64,000 nucleotides of DNA from contig JAHQXD010000001.1 in NCBI GenBank assembly GCA_019449655.1, positions 996,950 to 1,060,949 of the forward strand. The letters run 5' to 3'. Shown here in pieces: positions 9,153 to 18,290 of the stretch. Position 1 is the first letter of the stretch; every line of letters starts with the position of its first letter. The translations under genes were made by a program, and so were the position numbers. The notes under the pieces were generated by a model, which saw only the letters and a list, made by a program, of their open reading frames with translations, was not told where the DNA came from and did not search any database. The stretch is from Ferrigenium straubiae (GTDB lineage Bacteria; Pseudomonadota; Gammaproteobacteria; Burkholderiales; Gallionellaceae).

Positions 9153-10559
9153 TCACGCCGGAATCCTTGCCGCGATGTACGCCTTCAACTGCGCGACGTC
9201 CGGCGGCAGCGTATCGAAGCGTTGCGGCAAACTTTCGATGTTCTCGTAACCGGCCGGGCGCTGCGGCCCCTGCCCCAGCGCCTCGAGGATGGTCTCCTCG
9301 AACTTCGCGGGCAGCGCGGTCTCCAGGCACACCAGCGGGATGCCGGCTTCGCGGTGCTCCAGCCCGGCCTTCATGCCGTCGGCGGTGTGCGGGTCGATCA
9401 CCACGCCGTATTGCTGATGCACGCGGCGGATGGTGGCGATGCGGTTGGCATGATTGCTCGCGCCCGAGGCCAAGCCGAATTCCTGCACACGGGCGAAATA
9501 AGGCGTCTTGCTCAAATCGAACGAGCCGTCCTTTTCCAGTTGCTGCCACAAGCCCTTGAGAACTTTCGGATCGCGCCCGACCAGATCGTAGATGAAGCGC
9601 TCGAAGTTGGACGCCTTGGTGATATCCATCGACGGGCTGCTGGTATGCATCGTCTCCGGGCGCGGGCGATAGACGCCGGTCTTGAAGAACTCGTCCAGCA
9701 CATCGTTTTCGTTGGTTGCGACAATCATCTTGCGGATCGGCAGTCCCATCTGGCGCGCAATGTGCCCGGCGCAGACGTTGCCGAAATTGCCGGACGGCAC
9801 CGCGAAGGAAACCTGCTCATCGTTGCTTTTGGTCAGCGCAAAATAAGTCTGGAAATAGTAAACCGCCTGCGCGACGACGCGCGCCCAGTTGATCGAGTTG
9901 ACCGTGCCGATCTGGTATTTTTCCTTGAAGGTCAGGTCATTCGACACGGCCTTGACCATGTCCTGACAGGCATCGAACGGCGCGGTCACCGCAATGTTGA
10001 AGATGTTCGGATCCTGCAGCGAATACATCTGCGCGGTCTGGAACGGGCTCATCTTGCCGAGCGGCGACAGCATGAACACGCGGATGCCGCGCTTGCCGCG
10101 CATCGCGTATTCCGCCGCCGAACCGGTATCGCCGGAAGTGCCGCCGAGGATGTTCAGTTCCGCATGATCCCTGGCCAGCGCGTACTCGAACAGGTTGCCG
10201 AGCAACTGCATCGCGACATCCTTGAACGCCAGCGTCGGGCCGTTGGACAGGCCGAGGATATGCAGGCCGGGTTCGAGCGTCCTGACCGGGGTGATCTCGT
10301 CACTGCCAAAAGCCTGCGCGGTGTAAGTCCGGGCGATGATCGCCTTCAGGTCGTCCGCCGGGATGTCGGTGGCAAAGCGGCTGATCACCTCGAATGCCAG
10401 CTCGCGGTAATTCATGCCACGCATCCTGGCAAGGTCGGCCGGGCTCAGCTTCGGATAATGATCGGGAACCGCCAGCCCGCCGTCGTCGGCGAGGCCGCCG
10501 AGCAGGATTTCGGTGAAAGGTTTGGCGGCCATGCCGCCGCGGGTTGAAGTGTATTTCAT
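9153..10559 (-). CDS. thrC: Threonine synthase
   Basis: A 468-residue PLP enzyme that converts O-phosphohomoserine to threonine. It starts MKYTSTRGGMAAKPFTEILL, as threonine synthases do. It has the PLP-lysine region GPTLAFKDVAMQLLGN, the phosphate-binding GGTSGDTGSAAEYA loop and the SFAVPSGNFGNV segment. It follows hom with a 12-bp gap, so the last two dedicated threonine steps are in one transcript with hom and possibly alaA. Confidence 0.97.
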   Translation of the reverse strand: MKYTSTRGGMAAKPFTEILLGGLADDGGLAVPDHYPKLSPADLARMRGMNYRELAFEVISRFATDIPADDLKAIIARTYTAQAFGSDEITPVRTLEPGLHILGLSNGPTLAFKDVAMQLLGNLFEYALARDHAELNILGGTSGDTGSAAEYAMRGKRGIRVFMLSPLGKMSPFQTAQMYSLQDPNIFNIAVTAPFDACQDMVKAVSNDLTFKEKYQIGTVNSINWARVVAQAVYYFQTYFALTKSNDEQVSFAVPSGNFGNVCAGHIARQMGLPIRKMIVATNENDVLDEFFKTGVYRPRPETMHTSSPSMDITKASNFERFIYDLVGRDPKVLKGLWQQLEKDGSFDLSKTPYFARVQEFGLASGASNHANRIATIRRVHQQYGVVIDPHTADGMKAGLEHREAGIPLVCLETALPAKFEETILEALGQGPQRPAGYENIESLPQRFDTLPPDVAQLKAYIAARIPA

Positions 10560-10571
10560 GTTGGTATTTTC

Positions 10572-11888
10572 TTAACCGAGTTGTTCGAGGCGCAAACGCG
10601 TCACCTTGCCCGCCACCACCGGCAGCGCTTCCATTTTGGCTATCGCCGCGTTGATGCGCTTCTCGCGCGTCTGGTGGGTGAGCAGGATCAGGTCGGTCTG
10701 CTCTTCGCCTTCGGCGGGCTCCTTCTGGATCACCGCATCGATGGAAATCTGCTCGTCGGCGAGGATGCGCGTGATGTCGGCCAGCACACCGGGCTTGTCC
10801 TGCACGCGCAGGCGCAGGTAGTAGCTGGTGGTGACCTCGTCCATCGGCAGGATGGTCAGATCAGCCAACTGGTCCGGCTGGAACGCCAGGTGCGGCACGC
10901 GATGTTCCGGGTCGGCGGTGTGCATGCGCGTCACATCGACCAGATCGGCGATCACCGCGCTGGCGGTCGGCTCCGCGCCCGCACCCTTGCCGTAATACAG
11001 CGTCGAGCCGACCGCGTCGCCCTGCACCAGCACCGCGTTCATCGCGCCCTCGACGTTGGCGATCAGGCGCTTCGCCGGGATCAGTGTCGGGTGGACACGC
11101 AGCTCCACGCCTTCAGCCGTGCGCCGCGTGATGCCGAGCAGCTTGATGCGGTAGCCGAGTTGTTCGGCGTATTTGATGTCGGTCGCATCCAGCTTGCTGA
11201 TGCCCTCGATGTACGCCTTGTCGAACTGCATCGGGATACCGAAGGCCAGCGCGGACAGGATGGTGATCTTGTGCGCCGCGTCCACGCCCTCGATGTCGAA
11301 GGTCGGGTCAGCTTCGGCATAACCGAGGCGTTGCGCCTCCTTGAGCACGGTGTCGAAGGAGAGGCCCTTGTCGCGCATCTCGGACAGGATGAAATTGGTG
11401 GTACCGTTGATGATGCCCGCGATCCACTGGATGCGGTTCGCGGTCAACCCTTCGCGCAGCGCCTTGATGATCGGGATACCACCCGCCACCGCCGCCTCGA
11501 ACGCGACCATCACGCCCTTGTCCTGCGCTGCCTTGAAAATCTCGTTGCCGTGCGTCGCGAGCAAAGCCTTGTTAGCAGTGACCACATGCTTGCCATTGGC
11601 AATCGCCTTGAGCACCAGCTCCTTCGCGACCCCGTAGCCGCCGATCAGCTCGACGACGATATCCACTTCCGGGTCGCTCACCACCGAGAACGCATCGTCG
11701 GTGATGCGGCATGCGCCGCCGGTGACCTGCTTCGCCAGATCCAGGTTCTTGTCCGCCACGACAGTGATGCGGATCGGACGCCCGGCGCGGCGCGCAATCT
11801 CTTCCGCATTGCGTTTCAGTACGGTGAACGTGCCGCCGCCGACGGTGCCGATGCCGAGCAGGCCTACGTTGATTGGTTTGATGCTCAT
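10572..11888 (-). CDS. hom: Homoserine dehydrogenase
   Basis: A 438-residue enzyme that reduces aspartate semialdehyde to homoserine. The NAD(P)-binding glycine motif VGLLGIGTVGGGTF is at residues 6-19. The catalytic domain has EAAVAGGIPIIKALREGL, GIINGTTNFILSEM and AYAEADPTFDIEGVDAAHK-type residues, and a C-terminal ACT domain (VQDKPGVLADITRILAD) mediates threonine feedback. The start MSIKPINVGLLG is chosen over the longer ATG at 11930, which would read through a repeat element. Confidence 0.97.
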   Translation of the reverse strand: MSIKPINVGLLGIGTVGGGTFTVLKRNAEEIARRAGRPIRITVVADKNLDLAKQVTGGACRITDDAFSVVSDPEVDIVVELIGGYGVAKELVLKAIANGKHVVTANKALLATHGNEIFKAAQDKGVMVAFEAAVAGGIPIIKALREGLTANRIQWIAGIINGTTNFILSEMRDKGLSFDTVLKEAQRLGYAEADPTFDIEGVDAAHKITILSALAFGIPMQFDKAYIEGISKLDATDIKYAEQLGYRIKLLGITRRTAEGVELRVHPTLIPAKRLIANVEGAMNAVLVQGDAVGSTLYYGKGAGAEPTASAVIADLVDVTRMHTADPEHRVPHLAFQPDQLADLTILPMDEVTTSYYLRLRVQDKPGVLADITRILADEQISIDAVIQKEPAEGEEQTDLILLTHQTREKRINAAIAKMEALPVVAGKVTRLRLEQLG

Positions 11889-11918
11889 GATATTTTGCCT
11901 GTTATTCAAAATTTCTTT

Positions 11919-11971
11919 GTAGGAGCGCAATTTATTGCGCGATTGAATCGCCCGATAAATCGGGCTCCTAC
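11919..11971. repeat. REP-like palindromic element (two nested hairpins with GTAGGAGC ends)
   Basis: A 53-bp element begins GTAGGAGC and ends GCTCCTAC. Inside are two perfect hairpins: GCGCAA-TTTA-TTGCGC and GCCCGA-TAAA-TCGGGC, joined by GATTGAATC. This layout matches the GTAG-type repetitive extragenic palindromes common in proteobacteria, often mobilised by a RAYT-type transposase. It lies between alaA and hom and could modulate transcript stability. Confidence 0.8.
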
Positions 11972-11976
11972 GATTG

Positions 11977-13206
11977 TTAATCCGTGCCGTGTTTCTTGCG
12001 GTAGCCTTCCAGGAAACGCGCGATGCGCCCGATCGCTTCGGTCAGGTCATCGGCATTCGGCAGGAACACCACGCGGAAATGATCCGGATGCACCCAGTTG
12101 AAGCCGCTGCCCTGCACCACCAGCACCTTCTCGGCCTCCAGCAACTCGAGGATGAATTTCTGGTCATCCTTGATCGGATAGATTTTCGGGTCGAGACGCG
12201 GGAACAGGTACAGCGCGGCCTTCGGCTTGACACAGGTCACGCCGGGGATCGCGGTGATCAGCTTCCAGGCCAGGTCGCGCTGCTTGCACAGGCGCCCGCC
12301 CGGCGCGACCAGGTCGTTGATGCTCTGGTAGCCGCCCAGCGCGGTCTGGATCGCGAACTGCCCCGGCACGTTGGAGCAGAGCCGCATCGAGGCCAGGATA
12401 GTCAGCCCGTTGATGTAATCCTGCGCATGCTTCTTCTCGCCCGACACCACCATCCAGCCGGCGCGGTAGCCGCAGGCGCGGTAGTTTTTCGACAGGCCGT
12501 TCATCGTGATGAACAGCACGTCGTCGGCCAGCGAGGCCATCGAGGTATGCGTCGCGCCGTCGTACAACATCTTGTCGTAGATTTCGTCGGCGAAGACGAT
12601 GAGCTCATGCTCGCGCGCAATCTGGACGATCTCCTTCAGAATCTCGTCGGAATACAGCGCACCGGTCGGGTTGTTCGGGTTGATGATGACGATGGCGCGC
12701 GTGTTCGGCGTGATCTTGCTGCGGATATCTGCAAGGTTGGGCATCCACTCGTTGGCTTCGTCGCAAATATAGTGGCGCGGCGTACCACCGGCCAGCGTGA
12801 CCGCCGCTGTCCACAGCGGATAATCCGGTGCGGGCACCAGCACCTCGTCGCCGGTGTTGAGCAGCCCCTGCATCGTCATCACGATCAGTTCCGACGCGCC
12901 GTTGCCGATGTAGATGTCCTCCAGCCCGACACCCCTGATGTTCTTCGATTGGCAGTAATGCATGATCGCCTTGCGCGCCGCGAACATGCCCTTGGAATCG
13001 GAATAGCCGGACGAATTCGGCATGTTCAGGATCACGTCGCGCTGGATTTCCTCGGGCGCCTCGAAACCGAACGGCGCGAGGTTGCCGATGTTCAGCTTGA
13101 TGATGCGCTGACCCTCCTCCTCCATCTGCTTGGCGCGTTCCATCACCGGCCCGCGGATGTCGTAGCACACGTTGGAAAGCTTGGTCGATTTCAGTATTGG
13201 TTTCAC
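11977..13206 (-). CDS. alaA: AlaA/AlaT-type alanine transaminase (PLP aminotransferase class I)
   Basis: A 409-residue aminotransferase. The N-terminus KSTKLSNVCYDIRGPV and the core PAPDYPLWTAAV, IINPNNPTGALYS, FADEIYDKMLYD and NGLSKNYRACGYRAGW follow the family closely, with the PLP lysine in GLSKNYR. The first codon is GTG. These enzymes make alanine from pyruvate and glutamate. The gene stands upstream of hom and thrC on the same strand with a REP-like element between, and is divergent from the Mth938-like gene. Confidence 0.92.
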   Translation of the reverse strand: MKPILKSTKLSNVCYDIRGPVMERAKQMEEEGQRIIKLNIGNLAPFGFEAPEEIQRDVILNMPNSSGYSDSKGMFAARKAIMHYCQSKNIRGVGLEDIYIGNGASELIVMTMQGLLNTGDEVLVPAPDYPLWTAAVTLAGGTPRHYICDEANEWMPNLADIRSKITPNTRAIVIINPNNPTGALYSDEILKEIVQIAREHELIVFADEIYDKMLYDGATHTSMASLADDVLFITMNGLSKNYRACGYRAGWMVVSGEKKHAQDYINGLTILASMRLCSNVPGQFAIQTALGGYQSINDLVAPGGRLCKQRDLAWKLITAIPGVTCVKPKAALYLFPRLDPKIYPIKDDQKFILELLEAEKVLVVQGSGFNWVHPDHFRVVFLPNADDLTEAIGRIARFLEGYRKKHGTD

Positions 13207-13346
13207 AATTCACCTGTTCATGCGGGATGCTGCCCGGTGCGTTCCGCCATCTCGAAATGGTAGAATCCGGCACAAAGCAGCAAAGGCGCGATTTTACCCG
13301 CGCAGCCCCCGCGCAGCAAATGCAACACGACTATGGAGAGCTAGAC

Positions 13347-13718
13347 TTGAAGCTGCAACTGGCCAATCTCGGCGACACCAAACTGTTCACCGCGCACGGC
13401 GCGGATCATGTCATGGTCAACGGCGAGCGCCACGAGCGCAGTATCGTAGTGCTCGCGGAAGAAGTGCGCAGCGACTGGAATGCCGCCGGTTTCGATGCGT
13501 TGAATGAGACCCATTTCGCCTGGTTCCTCGCCTTGAGACCGGATGTGCTGCTGCTCGGCACCGGCGCGCGGCAGCGCTTCCCGCACCCGCGCCTGTACCG
13601 CGCATTGACCGATGCGGGCATCGGGGTGGAATGCATGGCCACCCCGGCGGCCTGCCGCACCTACAACATCCTGGCGGCGGAAGGCCGCAGAGTGGTCGCG
13701 GCGATTTTAATGCCGTGA
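13347..13718 (+). CDS. Mth938-like (DUF498, NDUFAF3-related) protein
   Basis: A 123-residue protein with the conserved core LFTAHGADHVMVNGERHERS and DVLLLGTGARQRFPHP, then GVECMATPAACRTYNIL. The start is placed at TTG 13347 because GGAGAG lies six bases before it and because homologues begin with a KLxL strand. The ATG at 13320 has no ribosome binding site. Eukaryotic relatives are respiratory complex I assembly factors; the bacterial role is not defined. Confidence 0.85.
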   Translation: MKLQLANLGDTKLFTAHGADHVMVNGERHERSIVVLAEEVRSDWNAAGFDALNETHFAWFLALRPDVLLLGTGARQRFPHPRLYRALTDAGIGVECMATPAACRTYNILAAEGRRVVAAILMP

Positions 13719-13739
13719 AACGTTTTTTGAGGAACCCCC

Positions 13740-14657
13740 ATGAGCCAATCCCTGAAAAACGTCATCCGCCAGGCCGAGCAGGTCATCCTCGGCAAGCCGC
13801 AGCAGATCCGCCTCGCGCTGGCCTGCCTGCTGGCGCGCGGCCACCTGCTCATCGAGGACATGCCCGGGGTGGGCAAGACTACCCTGGCGCATGTGCTGGC
13901 GCGCACGCTGGGCCTGCAGTTCCGGCGTATCCAGTTCACCAGCGACCTCTTGCCCGCCGACATCCTCGGCGTGTCGGTGTACCAGCGCGACAGTAATGAA
14001 TTCAAGTTCCATCCCGGCCCGATCTTCGCGCAGATGATCCTCGCCGACGAGGTAAACCGCGCCACGCCCAAGGCGCAGAGCGCACTGCTTGAGGCGATGG
14101 AAGAAAAACAGGTGACCATCGAAGGCACGACTCGGCCGCTGCCGATGCCGTTTTTCGTCATTGCCACGCAGAACCCGGCGCACCAGGTCGGCACCTTCCC
14201 GCTGCCGGAATCCCAGCTCGACCGCTTCCTGATGCGCATCCAGATGGGTTACCCCGATGCGCAGGCGGAGCGCGGCCTGCTCTCCGGCGTGGACCGGCGC
14301 GAGATCGTCGCCCAGCTCAAGCCGCAGATGGAAAGCACCGAACTGCTCGCGCTGCAACTGCGCGTCCGGGATATCTTCGCCTCCCCCGCCCTGCTCGACT
14401 ACCTCCAGGCCATCCTGCGCCACACGCGCGAAGCGGCGCGCTACACCCACGGCCTGTCCCCCCGTGCCGGACTCGCGCTGCTCTCCGCCGCGCGCGCCTG
14501 GGCGCTTCTCGACGAGCGCGATGCCGTGCTGCCCGAGGACGTGCAGGCCATCCTGCCCGGCGTGGTCAGCCACCGCCTGCAGGCCGCCGGCGAATACCAG
14601 AGGCACGACGGCGAAACGCTGGCGCGCGAACTGATCGAGGCGGTGGCGATTCCCTGA
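13740..14657 (+). CDS. MoxR family AAA+ ATPase
   Basis: A 305-residue ATPase with Walker A in EDMPGVGKTTLAHVL, Walker B in ILADEVNRATPKAQSALLEAMEE and sensor 1 in FFVIATQNP, plus the MoxR lid domain with SPRAGLALLSAARAWA. MoxR proteins act as chaperone-like ATPases with a DUF58 partner and membrane components. It is the first gene of a MoxR-DUF58-transglutaminase cluster; DUF58 follows four bases later. Confidence 0.93.
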   Translation: MSQSLKNVIRQAEQVILGKPQQIRLALACLLARGHLLIEDMPGVGKTTLAHVLARTLGLQFRRIQFTSDLLPADILGVSVYQRDSNEFKFHPGPIFAQMILADEVNRATPKAQSALLEAMEEKQVTIEGTTRPLPMPFFVIATQNPAHQVGTFPLPESQLDRFLMRIQMGYPDAQAERGLLSGVDRREIVAQLKPQMESTELLALQLRVRDIFASPALLDYLQAILRHTREAARYTHGLSPRAGLALLSAARAWALLDERDAVLPEDVQAILPGVVSHRLQAAGEYQRHDGETLARELIEAVAIP

Positions 14658-14661
14658 TCCC

Positions 14662-15696
14662 GTGCTCACCGCACTCAAACAATATTTCACCGCCTGGGCG
14701 CTGCGCCGCCAGCGCTACGACCACGGTGCGGTCACGCTCACCCAGCGCAGCATCTACATCATTCCCACCCGGCAAGGACTGGCACTAGCCTTTGTACTGG
14801 TGCTGATGCTGCTCGGCGACATCAACTACAACCTGAGTCTGGGTTACGTGCTGACCTTCCTGCTGGCGACGATGGCGGTGATGTCCATGCTGCACGCCTT
14901 CCGCAACCTCGCTCACCTGGAAATCCGCGCCGGGCATGCCGATGCCGTATTCAAGGGGGACACCGCGCAATTCACGCTGCACTTCCACAATCGCGGCAAG
15001 CTGCCGCGCTACCAGCTCTGCCTGCGCGACGTGCATGGCAATACGGTCAACTTCGATGTGCCCGCGCAGCAGGACAGCAAGGTTGTTTTTCCCGTGCCCG
15101 CCACGCAACGCGGCTGGCTGGCGCTGGGCAAACTGACCCTGTACACCGAATTCCCGCTCGGTCTGTTCCATGCGTGGTCCTACCTGCATTTCGATGCGCG
15201 CTGCCTGGTTTACCCCAGCCCCATGACGGACGTTCCGCTGCCGCCGGGCAATGCGCCCGACGGCACAGGCAAGCGCAACATCGCGGGCGACGACGACTTC
15301 GCCGGCCTGCGCAAGTACGCGGCAGGCGATGCCCTGCCGCGCATCGCATGGAAGGCGTTTGCGCGCGGGCAAGGCTTGCAGGTGAAACAGTTCTCCGAGC
15401 AGATAGGCGAAGAATTATGGCTGGATATGGCCGGCGCGCCCGACCGCAACGAAGAAGAAAAACTGGCACGCATGACGCGCTGGGTGCTGGATGCCGAAGC
15501 GCTGGGACTGCGTTACGGCTTGCGCCTGCCGGACGGCGAGTTGCCCGCAGGCAACGGCGCGGCACATCGCGACGAGTGCCTGCGCCGGATCGCTCTGTTT
15601 AACCTGCCCAATCCATCCTTCGACGAGCTCAGGACGAACGGGTTGAAAAGTTGGCGCAGACAAAAAAACGTTCGCGGTGAGCTTGTCAAACCATGA
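14662..15696 (+). CDS. DUF58 domain membrane protein with repeat-derived C-terminus
   Basis: A 344-residue protein starting at GTG, with two N-terminal membrane helices (about residues 32-75), an immunoglobulin-like middle and the DUF58 core GDDDFAGLRKYAAGDALPRIAWKAFA, of which DFAGLRKYAAGD is the diagnostic part. It acts with the MoxR ATPase upstream. The last 25 or so residues, from PSFDELRTNG to VRGELVKP, are encoded by a palindromic repeat (15617-15698), not by family sequence, so the original C-terminus was altered. Confidence 0.88.
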   Translation: MLTALKQYFTAWALRRQRYDHGAVTLTQRSIYIIPTRQGLALAFVLVLMLLGDINYNLSLGYVLTFLLATMAVMSMLHAFRNLAHLEIRAGHADAVFKGDTAQFTLHFHNRGKLPRYQLCLRDVHGNTVNFDVPAQQDSKVVFPVPATQRGWLALGKLTLYTEFPLGLFHAWSYLHFDARCLVYPSPMTDVPLPPGNAPDGTGKRNIAGDDDFAGLRKYAAGDALPRIAWKAFARGQGLQVKQFSEQIGEELWLDMAGAPDRNEEEKLARMTRWVLDAEALGLRYGLRLPDGELPAGNGAAHRDECLRRIALFNLPNPSFDELRTNGLKSWRRQKNVRGELVKP

Positions 15697-15698
15697 AC
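15617..15698. repeat. Palindromic repeat inserted at the DUF58-transglutaminase junction
   Basis: The left arm contains TTCGACGAGCTCAGGACGAACG and the right arm CGTTCGCGGTGAGCTTGTCAAACC, imperfect complements. The same family is seen at 47328-47405, where the arms are TTCGACAGGCTC and GAGCCTGTCGAA. The element supplies the last codons of the DUF58 gene and the first possible ATG of the next gene. Confidence 0.8.
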
Positions 15699-17627
15699 AT
15701 GAGCAAACCTCTCATCTACGGGCTGCTGCTGTCCATCCTCATGGTCATCGCACCGCATGCCGTGCACCTGCCGCTCTGGATCAGCGCCCTGTGCGCCGCC
15801 CTGCTGTCCTGGCGCGCCTATCTCGCCTGGAGCGGCAACCCGCTGCCGAAGCGCTGGCTGCTGCTGTCCATCACCCTCGCCAGCGTAGGTGGCATCCTCA
15901 TCGAGTTCCACACGCTGTTCGGACGCGAGGTCGGCGTCACGCTGCTGATCCTGCTCACCGCGCTGAAATTCATGGAGCTGCGCAGCCCGCGCGATGCGAC
16001 GGTGCTGGTGTATCTCGCCTGCTTCATCGTCATCACCAACTTCTTCTACTCGCAGAGCATCCCCACCGCGCTGTACATGCTCGCCACCCTGCTGGCCATC
16101 GTCGCGACCTGGGTGCATCTGTATGGCGAGAACATCGCGCTCAGGCCGAGGCTGCGCATCGCAACGACCCTGCTGCTGCAGGCCATTCCGCTGACGCTGG
16201 TGCTGTTCATCCTGTTCCCGCGCGTGCAGGGCCCGCTGTGGGGGCTGCCGCAGGACGCCTTCGCCAGCAGCGGCCTTGACGACAGGATGGCGCCGGGCAG
16301 CATAAGCCGTCTGACCCTGTCGGATGAGGTTGCATTCCGCGTCAACTATGCGGGCAAGCCGCCGCGCCGCGAGCAGATGTACTGGCGCGGGCCGGTGCTG
16401 TGGGAATTCGACGGGCGTACCTGGACACCCGGCCGGACTGCGTCCGGCATCGCCCCGCAATTCACCGAAACCGGCCAGCCCATCGACTACAGCGTGACGC
16501 TGGAGCCGCACAACAAGACCTGGCTGTTCGCGCTCGACATGCCGGAACGCATCTCCGTTTCCGCCAGACTCACCCATGATTTCAGGCTCGTGCAACAGGA
16601 GCCGGTGAAGGCGCGGCTGCGCTATGAGGTGCGCTCCAACCTTTCCTACCATGCAAACCTGCATGAGGCCGAGCGGCAAATCCAACGCGCGCTGCAACTG
16701 CCGCCCCCCTTCAACCCGCGCGCGCTACAGCTTGCCGCAAACTGGCGCGCCGACGGCGCAAACGACAGCGCCGTAGTACGCGCCGCCCTCGCCTATTTCA
16801 ACCGCGAAGGATTCCAGTACACGCTGGAGCCGCCGCCGCTCGGGTTGCACAGCGTGGACGATTTCCTGTTTACGACCCGGCAGGGATTCTGCGAGCACTA
16901 TGCCTCCAGCTTCGTGTTCCTGATGCGCGCCGCACACATCCCGGCGCGCGTCGTGACCGGCTACCTAGGCGGCGAATATAACGCGGTGGGCAACTACTAC
17001 ATCGTGCGCCAGTCCGATGCGCATGCCTGGGCGGAAGTGTGGCTGTCCGGCCGGGGCTGGGTGCGCATCGATCCGACCGCGGCCATCGCCCCGGCACGCG
17101 TCGAGCGCGGTCTGTCCGCCGCGGTGGCGAACAACGCCGCCCTGCCGTTCATGGCGCGCAATCCGCCGCAATGGCTGCGCGACCTGCGCCTGAACTGGGA
17201 TGCGCTGGCCAACCGCTGGAACCAGTGGGTGCTGGGCTACAACAGCGAACTCCAGTTCGCCTTCCTGACCCGGCTCGGAATGGAATCCATCACCTGGCAG
17301 AAAATGGCGCTGAACATGATGGCGGGCGTCGGCCTCATCGTCGTGCTGTTCGCCCTGCTCATGCTGCGCCACCTGTTCAAGCGCCAGCCGGACAAGGTGC
17401 AGGCCGCATGGCTCAGACTGTGCCGCAAACTGGCGAAGGCCGGCCTGCCGCGCGCCGCGCACGAGGGGGCGCAGGACTACGCCGAGCGTGTCGCCGCCGC
17501 GCGTCCCGACCTCGCCGCGTCAATCCGCGACCTCGCAGCGCGCTACAGCGCGCTGCGCTACGGCGCCCGCCGGGACAAGCAGGCGTTGCGGGAATTTCTG
17601 CGACATACCGCGACCTTCAAAACCTGA
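15693..17627 (+). CDS. tgpA: TgpA-like transglutaminase membrane protein (DUF3488 plus transglutaminase core)
   Basis: A 644-residue protein with about five N-terminal membrane helices, a DUF3488 region (FYSQSIPTALYMLATLLAIV), and a periplasmic transglutaminase-like domain. The catalytic cysteine lies in RQGFCEHYASSFVFLMRAA, the histidine in SDAHAWAEVW and the aspartate in WVRIDPTAAIAP. A final membrane helix and a DUF4129-like tail follow. Annotated from the ATG at 15693, which overlaps the previous stop; a second ATG at 15699 is equally possible and lies just outside the repeat. It works in the same cluster as MoxR and DUF58. Confidence 0.92.
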   Translation: MNMSKPLIYGLLLSILMVIAPHAVHLPLWISALCAALLSWRAYLAWSGNPLPKRWLLLSITLASVGGILIEFHTLFGREVGVTLLILLTALKFMELRSPRDATVLVYLACFIVITNFFYSQSIPTALYMLATLLAIVATWVHLYGENIALRPRLRIATTLLLQAIPLTLVLFILFPRVQGPLWGLPQDAFASSGLDDRMAPGSISRLTLSDEVAFRVNYAGKPPRREQMYWRGPVLWEFDGRTWTPGRTASGIAPQFTETGQPIDYSVTLEPHNKTWLFALDMPERISVSARLTHDFRLVQQEPVKARLRYEVRSNLSYHANLHEAERQIQRALQLPPPFNPRALQLAANWRADGANDSAVVRAALAYFNREGFQYTLEPPPLGLHSVDDFLFTTRQGFCEHYASSFVFLMRAAHIPARVVTGYLGGEYNAVGNYYIVRQSDAHAWAEVWLSGRGWVRIDPTAAIAPARVERGLSAAVANNAALPFMARNPPQWLRDLRLNWDALANRWNQWVLGYNSELQFAFLTRLGMESITWQKMALNMMAGVGLIVVLFALLMLRHLFKRQPDKVQAAWLRLCRKLAKAGLPRAAHEGAQDYAERVAAARPDLAASIRDLAARYSALRYGARRDKQALREFLRHTATFKT

Positions 17628-17666
17628 ATCTGTATAATCCGCGCCAGTTAACCGATTACAGCCATC

Positions 17667-18110
17667 ATGCAAATTACCCGCCGTCTCGAATTCGATGCCG
17701 GACATCGCATCCCCAACCATGCCAGCCAGTGCAGGCACCTGCACGGCCACCGCTACGCCATCGAGATCACCCTGTCCGGCGACGTCATCGCGACCGAAGG
17801 CCTGCCCGAGCAGGGCATGGTGATGGACTTCTCGGACGTTAAGCGCATCGCCGGCGAAAAGCTGGGCGACGCATGGGATCATGCCTTCCTCGTGTATCGC
17901 GGCGACAAGGCGGTGTGCGACTTCCTCGCGAGCCTGCCGGGGCACAAGACGGTCATCCTCGACGCTGTCCCGACCGCCGAAAATCTCGCGCAAATTGCGT
18001 TCGACATCCTCAACCCCGCGTACCGGGATATTTACGGCAACAAGCTGCAGCTGGAGCGCGTGCGCCTCTACGAAACCCCCAACAACTGGGCGGACTGCGT
18101 GCGCGGCTAG
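17667..18110 (+). CDS. queD: 6-carboxy-5,6,7,8-tetrahydropterin synthase QueD
   Basis: A 147-residue enzyme of queuosine/7-deazaguanine synthesis that converts dihydroneopterin triphosphate to carboxytetrahydropterin. The zinc histidines are in FDAGHRIPNH and CRHLHGHRYAIEI, with the catalytic cysteine in QCRHLHGH and the conserved PTAENLAQ near the end. A TATAAT hexamer at 17633-17638 may be its promoter -10 box. The length is slightly above the usual 120 because of an extended middle. Confidence 0.94.
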   Translation: MQITRRLEFDAGHRIPNHASQCRHLHGHRYAIEITLSGDVIATEGLPEQGMVMDFSDVKRIAGEKLGDAWDHAFLVYRGDKAVCDFLASLPGHKTVILDAVPTAENLAQIAFDILNPAYRDIYGNKLQLERVRLYETPNNWADCVRG

Positions 18111-18126
18111 CGCCTTCCAGCGTGGC

Positions 18127-18155
18127 TGGACACGCTGCGCACCCTGGTTCACAAT
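18127..18155 (+). promoter_or_regulatory. Sigma70-type promoter for the sensor-kinase operon
   Basis: TGGACA (18127-18132), a 17-bp spacer and CACAAT (18150-18155). The same architecture and many of the same spacer bases occur before tRNA-Ser at 23759-23787. It is the only good promoter-like sequence in the 180-bp gap before the kinase gene. Confidence 0.5.
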
Positions 18156-18290
18156 GCGTCGGCTCGAAGGTCTGGCGGCGCAATTGGCAAACCGCTTCGC
18201 CTTCAAGTAACCCAGCACCAATGCACCAGTCTTGACCGCTCTCACGAGTCGGATCCTCTGTCTCAATTCGTACGAATAGGGGAAGGGTTT

